Below are positions 8,314 through 17,088 of a stretch of DNA of 39,429 nt, piece by piece. Every line of letters starts with the position of its first letter. Position 1 is the stretch's first letter. The translations under genes were made by a program, and so were the position numbers. The stretch spans positions 1 through 39,429 of the forward strand of contig CAZQRW010000010.1 of NCBI GenBank assembly GCA_964596115.1, in the 5' to 3' direction. Source of the DNA: CAZQRW01 sp964596115. Its GTDB lineage: Bacteria; Hydrothermota; UBA3072; B12-G15. Under the pieces are notes generated by a model. It worked only from the letters and a program-made list of their open reading frames with translations. It was not told the DNA's origin and did no database searches.

Positions 8314-9162
8314 ATGATGCCCTTCCTGATGGTAATTGCCACTGCCCTACTAAAATTCATACCTGAAAAAACTGCGGATATGATCGCAAAGATTCTATCC
8401 CTTCTATGGTATATTCTGGATAAAAAAAGACGTAATATTGTTAAAGAAAATATCGAGATAATAACAGGCAAAAAAGATTGGAGGCTTATTAAAAATACCT
8501 TCCTTAATTTTGGTTATGTATATAAGGATATATTGAATATACCCAATATCACTGCTAATAACTGGGGCACGTATATAAGGGGAGAGGGAATTGATAACCT
8601 TGGCAAGGGATTAAAAAGAGGTAAAGGGCTCATATTAGTAGGTGCCCATCTTGGTGCATGGGAGATTGCAGGGCCTTATCTTGCATCACGTGGTTATCCT
8701 CTTTTTGTTGTTGCAGAGTCGAAGGGCCCAGGGATGAGGTTTTTTAATTTTTATAGGAAGTATAGGGAAAAATTTGGTCCAAAAGTTATTAGATTAGAAG
8801 AAAAGAATATAGCAATTAACATTTTAAGCCTTCTTAAAAAAAATAAAGTGATACCGCTTATAGCAGACAGGGATATTTCTGGTACTGGAAGAGTATTCAG
8901 ATTTTTTGGTAAAAACGTAAAATTGCCTATCGGACCTGCATACATCTCAAAAAAATCTGGTGCTCCAATTTGCATTGGTTTTATGGTCCGTAAAGAAAGG
9001 GGATATTATGGATATATCTTTCCACCTATCTATCCTGAAAACGAAAGTATAGAGGGATTAATGCAAAAAATAATCAATGTATTTGAAAGGGAGATAACAA
9101 AATATCCAGATCAATGGTTTGTATTTGAGAGAGTATGGAATGAAAATATTAATAATAAGTGA
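8314..9162 (+). CDS. LpxL/HtrB-family lysophospholipid or lipid A acyltransferase
   Basis: A 282-residue membrane-associated acyltransferase. The catalytic H-x4-E is H112-L-G-A-W-E117 in the V-G-A-H-L-G-A-W-E block typical of the LpxL/LpxM/HtrB family, and the N-terminus has a hydrophobic helix. The family acylates lipid A in Gram-negatives and phosphatidylinositol mannosides (PatA) in actinobacteria. Here it is followed by a GT4 glycosyltransferase and a sugar deacetylase with overlapping ends, so the acceptor may be a glycolipid made by those enzymes. No other lpx genes are in the window, so the substrate stays open. Confidence 0.85.
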   Translation: MMPFLMVIATALLKFIPEKTADMIAKILSLLWYILDKKRRNIVKENIEIITGKKDWRLIKNTFLNFGYVYKDILNIPNITANNWGTYIRGEGIDNLGKGLKRGKGLILVGAHLGAWEIAGPYLASRGYPLFVVAESKGPGMRFFNFYRKYREKFGPKVIRLEEKNIAINILSLLKKNKVIPLIADRDISGTGRVFRFFGKNVKLPIGPAYISKKSGAPICIGFMVRKERGYYGYIFPPIYPENESIEGLMQKIINVFEREITKYPDQWFVFERVWNENINNK

Positions 9163-10225
9163 TCTTTATTATCCGCATATAGGTGGCGTAAGTGAGCATA
9201 TCTATCATATTGCCAATAAATTTGAAAAGATGGGCCATTACGTAAGAATATTAACTGGTAAAATCCCTGGTGGGTTTAAACCTGATGAGAGAAGGGTGAT
9301 AAGATTGGGAATGGGTGTATCCATACAGTGGAATAAATCTGTAGGAAGAGTTACAATTGGACACGATCTGCTTAAGGCAAGAAAAATTATGAACTCATTC
9401 GATGTGAATCATATTCATGGTGGATTAACTCCTACTTATCCATTGCTAACCCTTCAAATGTCTGAAAAAACAAAGATATTCACCTTTCACTCTACCTTTG
9501 ACCGTTCTATCCCATTTAAAGTTTTCAGGAAACCTCTGCTCCACTTTTTTAACAAAATTGATGGTGCTATCGCAGTTTCTGAAACTGCAAAAGAAAGTTT
9601 TTCAAAGTATTTCCCCGGAGATTACAGAATCATCCCCAATGGAGTGGATATCGATAGATTTACTCCCCATTTTAAAAAACAAAAAGGGACAGTCCTATTC
9701 GTGGGCAGACTTGAAGAAAGAAAAGGACTAAAATATCTGATAAAAGCATTTAAAATAATAAAGGACAGGGGTAGAAATTTAAAACTCATTGTCGTTGGAG
9801 GGGGATATAGAAAATATAGGATGGACATTCCCAATGGTATAAAAAACTCCATTCATTTCACAGGTTTTGTTTCCCCAGAAGCATTACCAGAATATTATAA
9901 GAGGGCAGAAATTTTTGTTTCCCCTGCAACAGGTGCAGAAAGTTTTGGGATTGTGTTAATAGAAGCAATGGCAAGTGCAACCCCTGTTCTGGCATCAGAT
10001 ATTCCAGGCTATAGAATTGTGATAAGAGATAAGGAAAATGGCATACTTGTCCCTCCTAAGGATCCTTCTGCTATTGCAGAGGGTATTATAACGCTTTTAG
10101 ATAACAAAAAGATGCGTCAAAAGATTGTGAAAAACGGTTTAAAAACTGCACAGTTTTATTCCTGGGACAAAATAGCAAAACAAATTATAGATTTCTACTA
10201 TGAGATCAATCCTTCTTTACCATAA
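9140..10225 (+). CDS. GT4-family glycosyltransferase
   Basis: A 361-residue GT-B enzyme that would transfer a sugar from an activated donor to a lipid or polysaccharide acceptor at the membrane. The N-terminus has a Y-Y-P-H-I-G-G-V-S-E-H acceptor-domain motif, as in PimA-like and other GT4 enzymes. The donor-binding region has V-G-R-L-E-E-R-K-G-L and the E-x7-E element G-A-E-S-F-G-I-V-L-I-E-A-M-A. ATG 9140 starts the conserved strand; a TTG at 9119 is in frame but lies further inside the acyltransferase gene. It overlaps that gene by 23 bp and the deacetylase by 26 bp, suggesting one coupled cassette. Confidence 0.9.
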   Translation: MKILIISDLYYPHIGGVSEHIYHIANKFEKMGHYVRILTGKIPGGFKPDERRVIRLGMGVSIQWNKSVGRVTIGHDLLKARKIMNSFDVNHIHGGLTPTYPLLTLQMSEKTKIFTFHSTFDRSIPFKVFRKPLLHFFNKIDGAIAVSETAKESFSKYFPGDYRIIPNGVDIDRFTPHFKKQKGTVLFVGRLEERKGLKYLIKAFKIIKDRGRNLKLIVVGGGYRKYRMDIPNGIKNSIHFTGFVSPEALPEYYKRAEIFVSPATGAESFGIVLIEAMASATPVLASDIPGYRIVIRDKENGILVPPKDPSAIAEGIITLLDNKKMRQKIVKNGLKTAQFYSWDKIAKQIIDFYYEINPSLP

Positions 10226-10961
10226 TATTGGAAGGACTTTTTCACCCTTTGGAGGTGTGATACATCCAAATATATTTAGAAAACATCTTTTATTTCTAAA
10301 GAAAAAAGGGGGCAAATTCATCAATATTGAGGAGTGGATTTATGGGAAAGACGGTATTGTTATCTCTTTTGATGACGGTTTTGCTGAATTGTATCAGTTC
10401 TTACCATCCATAATAGAAGATTTCAATGTTAGACCCCTGGTATTTTTGGTGAGTGATTATCTCGGTAAAATAAACTCCTGGGATCTTGCAATTTCAAAGA
10501 AATTCAGGCATCTTAATAGAGACGAAATACTCAAACTTCATAAAATGGGTGTTGTATTTGGCTCCCATTCCCACACACATCCAGATTTGCGGAAAATAAA
10601 TGACAAATCATTAACAGAAGAACTTATCTTATCCAAAAAAACCCTTGAAGATCTAATTGGTGAAGAAATGGCATTCTTTTCGTACCCCTTTGGATTATAC
10701 AATAAAAAAGTAATTGAGGCAGTAAGAGAATGTGGATATAAAGCAGGTTTTATTGCCTCTCCCCTACCCAGAAATGAAACTATTTTTAACATTGGAAGAT
10801 GGCCCGTTTATACTATTGATACACTCTATAATCTTGAGTTAAAGATTAAAAATAAGGGCATTATTTCCTCTATTGAAGCCTTTAAGTGTAAATCCATAAA
10901 TTTTATTTCACGGGGAACATATATCCTCAACAGGCTTTCATTAGTTAAAAATCAATCATAA
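10200..10961 (+). CDS. Polysaccharide deacetylase, NodB/CE4 family
   Basis: A 253-residue protein with the metal-dependent N-deacetylase signatures S-F-D-D-G (catalytic and metal aspartates at 58-59) and G-S-H-S-H-T-H (metal histidines at 123 and 127), plus a later S-Y-P-F-G motif. The family removes acetyl groups from N-acetylhexosamines in peptidoglycan, chitin-like oligomers or membrane glycolipids. There is no clear signal peptide, and the gene is coupled to a GT4 and an acyltransferase gene. Cytoplasmic or membrane-face modification of a glycolipid precursor is therefore more likely than secreted wall editing; that is inference. It ends the plus-strand unit and converges with the minus-strand operon 32 bp away. 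Confidence 0.88.
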   Translation: MRSILLYHNIGRTFSPFGGVIHPNIFRKHLLFLKKKGGKFINIEEWIYGKDGIVISFDDGFAELYQFLPSIIEDFNVRPLVFLVSDYLGKINSWDLAISKKFRHLNRDEILKLHKMGVVFGSHSHTHPDLRKINDKSLTEELILSKKTLEDLIGEEMAFFSYPFGLYNKKVIEAVRECGYKAGFIASPLPRNETIFNIGRWPVYTIDTLYNLELKIKNKGIISSIEAFKCKSINFISRGTYILNRLSLVKNQS

Positions 10962-10993
10962 AAAACAAGATTATTTTACTTTTTTCCCATATA

Positions 10994-11359
10994 TTAAAGA
11001 AAGATAAATATGGTAAATGCCATTGTCGTATTAAAGGCATAGAATCGCTTTAACCAGATAAAACGGTAGAATCTCCCTGTTCCTTCAGGATGCTGTATAG
11101 TTGTCTCTTCTATCCACTGAGTGCTTTCATATTCATTGTAAGGAATGGATACAGAAAGAGAAAAACCGTATTTTCCCTTAACGGGGAATGCAACTCCCAC
11201 ATAAGAAGGTAAAATTTCAGAGGTTTCAAAAGCTACTTTATTCCCGGAATATACTTCTCCCTGGTCTCCCTGCACACTCATAGAAATAATAGCATTGTTC
11301 AAATATGCCAATGCAGCAGGGTTTAAAGAGGCGTCCTCGATTTTTTCAGTATTCATCAT
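10994..11359 (-). pseudogene. Probable remnant of an outer-membrane beta-barrel protein
   Basis: A 121-residue ORF containing S-L-N-P-A-A-L-A near its start. This motif normally follows the signal peptide in PorV/FadL-like outer-membrane proteins, and alternating strand-like segments follow it. There is no signal peptide, the ORF begins directly after the tsaB-rimI stop (TAGTAA then ATG), and no Shine-Dalgarno site is visible. The C-terminal 20-30 residues look out of register (aromatic and hydrophobic, without strand alternation), as after a frameshift or truncation. I read it as an inner fragment of a larger barrel gene lost by rearrangement. A short expressed protein cannot be excluded. 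Confidence 0.45.
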
Positions 11360-11362
11360 TTA

Positions 11363-12433
11363 CTAATAGCTTCTTAGCGGTAACTCCATAATAACTGCCT
11401 CTTCACCGTTACTATAGTATCCTTTTAGGACCTCTAATATTTTGAATCCGAACATCTTATAGAGATTAATTGCAGATTCATTGTTTATTCTAACCTCAAG
11501 AAATATTCGGAGACATTTTTCATTTTTTTCAACCCTTCTGATAAGTTGATAAAGAAGGGACTTTGCTATACCTTCCCTTCTGTATTCTTTCTTTACTGCG
11601 ATATTCATCAAATGGAAACCCCTCTGCTCAAAACATCCCAATGTATATCCAACAAGTATTCCAAATTTCATTGCCTTCATATTAATACACTTATCTCTAT
11701 TCATTATAAGCATATAAAAAAAATCACTATCCCAGGGATCCGAGAAAGAAGATTTTTCTATTTCGAGAATTTCACTTATGTCATCCAGTGAAATATCCCT
11801 AAAAATAATGCCTTTTCCCTCTCTCTTTGATTCAGCAAGTGATGGAGATAGATAATTCGGTATCACAGGGTTAAGAATATTTCGTATTTTTTTACCCTCC
11901 ATAATGCCCTTCACGATCATAGCAATTCCTTCTGAGATATTTATGCCCTCTAAAATCTTTTTCCCCTTAAATGCCAATTTATTTTCCTCTACACCACTTC
12001 CAATGAATATGCCCCTGTCCCAATTTAAAATATCCCCAACTTTATATACCCCTTCTTTCTCCAATATTTTAAGCTCTCCCCCTTTCTTTTCTATAATTGT
12101 AGCATAAACAAGACCTTTTCTTGCATAAATGGTGGGTATGTAAATATTGTCTTTCAGAGGGTAAATCATCCCATCAAAGGTATCAATCCCATATATGGGG
12201 ATTCGAAATGGATAGGAAATTCCCTTAGAAGCTGCAAGACCAACCCTTAGGGCAGTAAATGAACCTGGACCAATAGTTATTCCTATAGCTGTTATCGTTT
12301 CAGGCTTTATGCCTTTATCCTTTAAAAAAGAAGGGATAATCTCCGAATTCTCTGCAGAAAAAGACTCCATTATGCCATTTTTGAGAATTGTAATACCTGT
12401 TGAGATTCCGGATGAATCAATTCCTATAATCAT
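11363..12433 (-). CDS. tsaB-rimI: TsaB-RimI fusion: t6A biosynthesis protein joined to ribosomal-protein-type N-acetyltransferase
   Basis: A 356-residue fusion. Residues 1 to about 200 are TsaB, an ASKHA-fold partner of TsaD in making the threonylcarbamoyl-adenosine (t6A37) of ANN-decoding tRNAs; D-S-S-G-I-S-T-G and G-P-G-S-F-T-A-L-R-V-G are clear. Residues about 208-356 are a RimI-like GNAT acetyltransferase with an acetyl-CoA loop R-R-E-G-I-A and the N-x-x-A-x-x-L-Y-x-x-x-G-F motif. The ATG overlaps the end of tsaE by 17 bp. TsaB and RimI are commonly neighbours and sometimes fused. TsaD is not in the window. Confidence 0.93.
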   Translation of the reverse strand: MIIGIDSSGISTGITILKNGIMESFSAENSEIIPSFLKDKGIKPETITAIGITIGPGSFTALRVGLAASKGISYPFRIPIYGIDTFDGMIYPLKDNIYIPTIYARKGLVYATIIEKKGGELKILEKEGVYKVGDILNWDRGIFIGSGVEENKLAFKGKKILEGINISEGIAMIVKGIMEGKKIRNILNPVIPNYLSPSLAESKREGKGIIFRDISLDDISEILEIEKSSFSDPWDSDFFYMLIMNRDKCINMKAMKFGILVGYTLGCFEQRGFHLMNIAVKKEYRREGIAKSLLYQLIRRVEKNEKCLRIFLEVRINNESAINLYKMFGFKILEVLKGYYSNGEEAVIMELPLRSY

Positions 12434-12830
12434 CTATTTCTATTTTCCTTGAGTGTTCGTCTACAATGCTAATTTTCACTTCAATTCTGTTTTCAGGCAA
12501 TATCTCTTCTATTCTTTCCGGCCATTCTACAGCACAGATTCCTTCAGAGTACAAATATTCTTCAATAAATGGAATCTCATTAATACTGAAGATTCTATAA
12601 AGGTCAATATGATGTAAAAGCATTCTTCCTGGGTATGTTTTTACTATAAGAAACGTAGGGGAGGTTATCTCTACCTCTACATTAAGTCCCTTTGCGATTC
12701 CCTTCACAAAGAATGTCTTACCAGCACCTAATTCTCCTCGCACAGCAAGTACTAAAGGTCTATCCAATTCCTTGCCTATTTGTTCACCTAATTTTATTGT
12801 TTCATCTTCTGAGTGTGTTATAGGCAACAA
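12417..12830 (-). CDS. tsaE: tRNA threonylcarbamoyladenosine biosynthesis ATPase TsaE
   Basis: A 137-residue P-loop ATPase that resets the TsaB-TsaD complex during t6A synthesis. The Walker A motif is G-E-L-G-A-G-K-T (32-39), and the family block S-P-T-F (57-60) and the V-E-W-P-E-R motif are present. Translation probably starts at one of two adjacent TTG codons (12830 or 12827), just after an AAAGGGGGT site inside coaX; no ATG fits. It overlaps coaX by 29 bp and the tsaB-rimI fusion by 17 bp, so the three are coupled. Confidence 0.93.
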   Translation of the reverse strand: MLPITHSEDETIKLGEQIGKELDRPLVLAVRGELGAGKTFFVKGIAKGLNVEVEITSPTFLIVKTYPGRMLLHHIDLYRIFSINEIPFIEEYLYSEGICAVEWPERIEEILPENRIEVKISIVDEHSRKIEIDDYRN

Positions 12831-13461
12831 TACCCCCTTTAAGTGTCAACAATGGATCATAATTCCAGCCTTTTTTCATAAAGTATACGCCATTGCCCCC
12901 GGTTACAACAACTGGTTGTTTAAACTTAACAACCTGGTTTTTGATCCCTTCTACATATAGGGAAAGACCAAAGAGAATTGATTCTCTTGTTGAATTTCCG
13001 GGTTTCTCTATGTGTTTTATATCTTCGATATTGATTAACTCTGCCCTATTTAAAGAGTCAAGATACCATCTCAAGCCAGAGAGTATAGCACCTCCTCTAA
13101 AGCTGGGACCTTTATCAAAAAAATCAATTGTAATTGCACTGCCAGCATCAATAACTATTGAAGGAATTTTATAGAAATAAGAAACTGCAAGGCCATTTGC
13201 AAGTCTATCTTCCCCTGGGGTCCCAATATAATTATAATTCAAAAGATTTAAGGGGAAATCGATATAATTACGTTTACCTAATTGCTCTTTTATATCGTTC
13301 TCAACAGAAGGTCTTACAGAGATAATAAGAATATCCTTAATGTTTTCAAAAAATCCTTTTAATTCTTTTATTTTGTTTGTAAAAAGGCTTTCCTTAATTT
13401 CGAATCCCTTTCCGATAGCGGCATGGATAAGGGTATTTCCGATATCAATAATTCCAATCAT
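12802..13461 (-). CDS. coaX: Type III pantothenate kinase
   Basis: A 219-residue ASKHA-fold kinase that phosphorylates pantothenate in the first step of CoA synthesis from the vitamin. The ATP-binding D-I-G-N-T (6-10), the pantothenate-site G-E-D-R (83-86) and D-A-G-S-A-I-T-I-D (about 105-113) are all present. It is shorter than the usual 240-260 residues, mainly in the C-terminal half. Its ATG overlaps the dprA stop (ATGA). CoaD (17088-17576) and PanD (22829-23164) in this window belong to the same pathway. Confidence 0.92.
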   Translation of the reverse strand: MIGIIDIGNTLIHAAIGKGFEIKESLFTNKIKELKGFFENIKDILIISVRPSVENDIKEQLGKRNYIDFPLNLLNYNYIGTPGEDRLANGLAVSYFYKIPSIVIDAGSAITIDFFDKGPSFRGGAILSGLRWYLDSLNRAELINIEDIKHIEKPGNSTRESILFGLSLYVEGIKNQVVKFKQPVVVTGGNGVYFMKKGWNYDPLLTLKGGIVAYNTLRR

Positions 13462-14537
13462 ACGAAATTCCTGATATATCTTTTACCACCTACCTCTCTA
13501 ATTAAACCCTTTAACTCCAGCAAAAGGAGAACAGAAGTAATATGCTGAATTGTAAAACCTGTCATTTCAATGATTGCATCCACAGGAATGGGCTCTGTTC
13601 CAAGCATTTCATATATAATCTTTTCATCCCCGGGAAGGGAGAGGGGCACTTCTTCCTCTTTCTCTTTATTATTCTTCTTTTTCGAGGAAATATTCAGGGC
13701 TTGAAGAATATCCTCTGAGGAGGTAACCACTGAGGCACCCATCTTTATCAATTTATTAGTTCCCCTACTCTGTCTTATATCTACGTTTCCAGGAACGGCA
13801 AAGACCTCACGATTGTAATCCAACGCCCAGCTAACTGTTGAAAATACACCGCTCCTTTTTTCTGCCTGTACGGCTATTATTGCGTTGGAAAGTCCACTTA
13901 TTATTCTATTCCTTAGAGGAAAATGATAACCGATAGGCGAAGTTAATGGGGGGAAGTCAGTAACAAGAGCACCATTCTTTACTATATGGGAAGCAAGATT
14001 TCTGTTAGAAGAAGGATATACTCTCTCAATACCCGTTGCCATTACAGCAATAGTCCTTCCGCCCCCTTCCAGAGCACCAAAGTGAGCAGCAGTATCAATA
14101 CCTCTGGCAAGACCACTAATTATCGTAATGCCATAGGGTGCAAGTTCCTTTGCCAAAGTTTTTGCAACCGTTCTACCGTATTCAGTACAATTTCTTGAGC
14201 CAACTATGCCAACGGCGAGGGAATCTTCAGGTTTTAACTCTCCTCTTAGATATATTATAGGAGGAGGGTCAATTACATTCTTAAGATTTTCAGGATAATC
14301 TTCATCATTAATGTTAATAATTTTTGCCCCAACATCAGAGAGAATCTTTTTAGCCTTTTCTACTTTAATATTTTTTATATTTTCCCACTCCTCTTCTTTT
14401 ATGTTTATGGCATTATTGATTTCAGATAAATCCTTTTCAAATATTTCGTCTATATTAAAAGTTGTTATTAGCCTTGTAATTTTTTTTGAAGTGAGTTTTG
14501 AGTAGGAAAGTTTTAAGAGGTTATCAGCTTCATTCAT
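13458..14537 (-). CDS. dprA: DNA-processing protein DprA (Smf), RecA loader for incoming single-stranded DNA
   Basis: A 359-residue protein. The Rossmann-like core is typical: G-S-R-N-C-T-E-Y-G, S-G-L-A-R-G-I-D-T-A-A-H, G-I-E-R-V-Y-P, F-P-L-R-N-R-I-I-S-G-L and V-P-G-N. An N-terminal helical region (1-90) and a C-terminal winged-helix domain (about 295-355), after a K/E-rich linker, complete the usual architecture. DprA protects transforming DNA and loads RecA on it, but it is also common in bacteria not known to be competent. The start overlaps the HEAT-repeat gene by 8 bp. Confidence 0.95.
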   Translation of the reverse strand: MNEADNLLKLSYSKLTSKKITRLITTFNIDEIFEKDLSEINNAINIKEEEWENIKNIKVEKAKKILSDVGAKIININDEDYPENLKNVIDPPPIIYLRGELKPEDSLAVGIVGSRNCTEYGRTVAKTLAKELAPYGITIISGLARGIDTAAHFGALEGGGRTIAVMATGIERVYPSSNRNLASHIVKNGALVTDFPPLTSPIGYHFPLRNRIISGLSNAIIAVQAEKRSGVFSTVSWALDYNREVFAVPGNVDIRQSRGTNKLIKMGASVVTSSEDILQALNISSKKKNNKEKEEEVPLSLPGDEKIIYEMLGTEPIPVDAIIEMTGFTIQHITSVLLLLELKGLIREVGGKRYIRNFV

Positions 14538-14988
14538 AAATTTCTATAACGCCCTTCAATTTTTCTATCTCTTCTTCTGAGAGTTTATTTTCCACTTCTC
14601 CCCAACCATTTTCTTCTATTATCTTTCTAAGCGACCCAACCACATTGTCTCTAACACTTAGATTCCTATCTTCAAGGAGATTAAGAAGAGGTTTGACAGC
14701 TCGCAAAGAACCCGTATATCCAAGGGCTTGAGCTACTGAAGCCCTTACGTACCATACTTCGCTTTTCAACATACTGACAAGTTTATCTACAACTTTTCCA
14801 CCTCTACTGCCCACCAATTTGGCAGCAAAATCCCTTAAATGCCAGCTATCACTTGAAAGTGCGGAAAAAAGTAAAGAATTTGCTTTGGTGTTGTCGATAT
14901 AGGAAATTTCTTTTAACGCTTCTAATCTGTCAATTAGTTCGCCAGATTCCAGAATCACCTTGAGTTTTGATAAACCCTTCTCATCCAT
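14530..14988 (-). CDS. HEAT-repeat protein
   Basis: A 152-residue all-helical protein with about three HEAT/PBS-lyase-type repeats, for example S-S-D-S-W-H-L-R-D-F-A-A-K-L-V-G, S-E-V-W-Y-V-R-A-S-V-A-Q-A-L-G and D-R-N-L-S-V-R-D-N-V-V-G-S-L. Such short HEAT proteins are usually protein-binding scaffolds; no catalytic residues are evident. It is coupled on both sides, to obg (8-bp overlap) and dprA (8-bp overlap), so an adaptor role for one of them is possible but speculative. A G-rich ribosome site lies in the end of obg. Confidence 0.8.
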   Translation of the reverse strand: MDEKGLSKLKVILESGELIDRLEALKEISYIDNTKANSLLFSALSSDSWHLRDFAAKLVGSRGGKVVDKLVSMLKSEVWYVRASVAQALGYTGSLRAVKPLLNLLEDRNLSVRDNVVGSLRKIIEENGWGEVENKLSEEEIEKLKGVIEIYE

Positions 14989-15958
14989 TCTTCCCTTCCC
15001 TGAGGGTATTATATATTTCTTCTTTTAATTTTTCAATGTTGGTTCCCTTTAAGGCAGAAATAAGAATAGTTTTCACCTTCATATTAAAATCTCTTCTTTC
15101 TTTAAGTTTATCGATCTTATTAATTACAACAATCATAGGCTTCTTCAGGATGTCAGGATTATATTCCATCATTTCTTTTATTATCGTATTATAATTATTA
15201 TACACATCTTTATCTGTTATATCAAGTAAAATTACAAGTATTTTTGTTCGCTCAATATGGCGTAAAAATTCTAACCCAAGACCCTTCCCAAGGTGTGCAT
15301 TCTCAATGATTCCAGGGACATCAGCAATTACTATTTTTTTATTGTGAACCTCCATTATGCCGAGATTGGGCTGTAATGTAGTAAAAGGATAATCAGCTAT
15401 CTTTGGTTTTGCATTGGAAAGTCTTGCCAACAACGTTGATTTCCCGACATTTGGAAAGCCAACGAGACCCACATCTGATATCAATTTTAACTCGAGTTTT
15501 ATCCATCTTGCTTCTCCATCTTTACCCTCCTCGCAAATTTTCGGTGTTTGGTTCGTGGGTGTTGCGAAACTTGCATTGCCTCGTCCACCCCTCCCTCCTT
15601 TTGCAACAACAAGAGATTCCCCATCATTTGTCAAGTCACCTAACAATAAGTTTTTCTTTGCATCATATACAAGGGTACCAGCAGGGACCTTTATAACAGT
15701 ATCCTCTCCATTTTTCCCATGCATATTCTTGCCCTTTCCATTTTGGCCTCTTCTTGCTTTATAGTGAATTCTATAATGAAAATCTCTAAGTGTATTAAGG
15801 TTTTTATCTACCAACAGAATAACATTCCCACCATTTCCTCCATCACCCCCATCTGGTCCACCTTTTGGAACAAATTTTTCTCGACGAAAACTTACACAGC
15901 CATTTCCACCTCTACCACCCTGGACAAAAATCTTTGCATAGTCAAAAAAATACTTCAT
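14981..15958 (-). CDS. obg: GTPase Obg/CgtA, ribosome assembly and stress factor
   Basis: A 325-residue GTPase that binds the 50S subunit during late assembly. The glycine-rich Obg domain (1 to about 157) is followed by the G domain: G-F-P-N-V-G-K-S-T (167-175), switch-II D-V-P-G (213-216), N-K-I-D (280-283) and S-A-L-K-G (301-305). It ends right after the G domain, without the C-terminal OCT domain; OCT is variable in the family. The start overlaps the stop of the preceding aminotransferase gene (ATGA). Confidence 0.96.
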   Translation of the reverse strand: MKYFFDYAKIFVQGGRGGNGCVSFRREKFVPKGGPDGGDGGNGGNVILLVDKNLNTLRDFHYRIHYKARRGQNGKGKNMHGKNGEDTVIKVPAGTLVYDAKKNLLLGDLTNDGESLVVAKGGRGGRGNASFATPTNQTPKICEEGKDGEARWIKLELKLISDVGLVGFPNVGKSTLLARLSNAKPKIADYPFTTLQPNLGIMEVHNKKIVIADVPGIIENAHLGKGLGLEFLRHIERTKILVILLDITDKDVYNNYNTIIKEMMEYNPDILKKPMIVVINKIDKLKERRDFNMKVKTILISALKGTNIEKLKEEIYNTLREGKNG

Positions 15959-17088
15959 CGGGAATTAATATAATCCCTGAGATGTCCTAATCCACTTCCA
16001 ATTTCACTAAAAGATGAGGCGTAAGAAATTCTTATATAGCCATCTATGCCAAAACTTACTCCTGGAATAACAGAGAGACCATTATCTATCAAGATGTTAC
16101 AGAAATGTATAGAATCACCATCGTATTTTGATACATTTACAAAGATATAAAAAGCGCCTTTTGGATAGGGAAAACTCAGCCCAGGTATTTCTCTAAGGAG
16201 CTTAATCATAAGATTTCTCCTTTTTTCGAAAGTCGCTCTCATTTCTTCAGTTGCATTATTATTGACTGTAAGAGCAGCGAGTGCAGCATACTGTGAGATA
16301 GATGATGGACAGGATGTCGTATGTGACTGGATTGATTTTGCATTATCTATGTATTTTTTTGGTCCAACTGCCCAACCAATCCTCCAACCTGTCATCGCAT
16401 AGGTCTTTGAAACGCCATTTATTATAAATGTTTTCTCCCGCATTTGTGGAATTTTCGCCATACTGAATATTTTAGTATTATCGTAAACAAGTTTATCATA
16501 TATTTCGTCTGAAATTATAAAAATTTCCTTTTCTTTTATCAAATCAGCCAATTCTCTCATTTCTTTCTCTGTATAAACAACACCTGTAGGGTTGTTGGGA
16601 GAATTAAGCATAATAGCCTTTGTTTTCGGTGTTATATGTCTTTTTATCTCTTCGAGATTAATACTGAAATCTTTTGATGGGGGGACAAAAACTGGTTTCC
16701 CTCCTGCCAGCTGTACCATTTCGGGGTAACTTACCCAGTATGGGACAAGTATTATGACCTCATCTCCTTCTTCAACAATAGAAAAGAGTATATTAAAAAT
16801 AGATTGTTTTGCACCAGAAGAGACAAGCACATTTTCTGGAGAATAATTCAATCCCTCAGTCTTTTTTATTGCATCTACCACTGCCTGTCTCAGTTCTGGA
16901 ATGCCAGAAACAGGTGTATACTTTGTTTTACCTTCCTTTATGGCTTTTATAGCTGCTTCCTTTATGTAATCTGGGGTATCGAAATCCGGCTCTCCTGCAG
17001 CAAGGACAGCAATTTCAAGCCCTTTATTTTTTCGAGAAGCTACCTTTTCAAGTATATTAAAAATTGCTGATGGTTTTATATCTTTCAT
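15955..17088 (-). CDS. Class I aminotransferase, aspartate aminotransferase-like
   Basis: A 377-residue fold type I PLP enzyme with intact catalytic residues: S-G-A-K-Q-S cofactor loop (about 91-96), N-N-P-T-G (165-169), S-D-E-I-Y (193-197), Schiff-base Lys228 in V-S-K-T-Y-A-M-T-G-W-R-I-G, and a C-terminal I-R-I-S-Y arginine. It is close to the AspC/AspB aspartate (or prephenate) aminotransferases of thermophiles. AGGAGG lies in the last codons of coaD, and the two genes share TAATG. It belongs to a different branch from the 6700-7899 enzyme and is not its recent duplicate. Confidence 0.93.
   Translation of the reverse strand: MKDIKPSAIFNILEKVASRKNKGLEIAVLAAGEPDFDTPDYIKEAAIKAIKEGKTKYTPVSGIPELRQAVVDAIKKTEGLNYSPENVLVSSGAKQSIFNILFSIVEEGDEVIILVPYWVSYPEMVQLAGGKPVFVPPSKDFSINLEEIKRHITPKTKAIMLNSPNNPTGVVYTEKEMRELADLIKEKEIFIISDEIYDKLVYDNTKIFSMAKIPQMREKTFIINGVSKTYAMTGWRIGWAVGPKKYIDNAKSIQSHTTSCPSSISQYAALAALTVNNNATEEMRATFEKRRNLMIKLLREIPGLSFPYPKGAFYIFVNVSKYDGDSIHFCNILIDNGLSVIPGVSFGIDGYIRISYASSFSEIGSGLGHLRDYINSR

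Noticed and set aside
10962..10993. Bidirectional terminator between convergent operons
   Set aside because: Only an A-tract and T-tract with a long loop and no GC stem are present; this is not a convincing intrinsic terminator.
15403..15764. Plus-strand ORFs opposite obg
   Set aside because: They are antisense shadows of a glycine-rich gene, with low-complexity products and no ribosome sites or family features.
14981..15958. Truncated Obg because the OCT domain is missing
   Set aside because: The OCT domain is variable in the family, and the Obg and G domains are complete; the stop overlaps the HEAT-repeat gene in the normal operon style.
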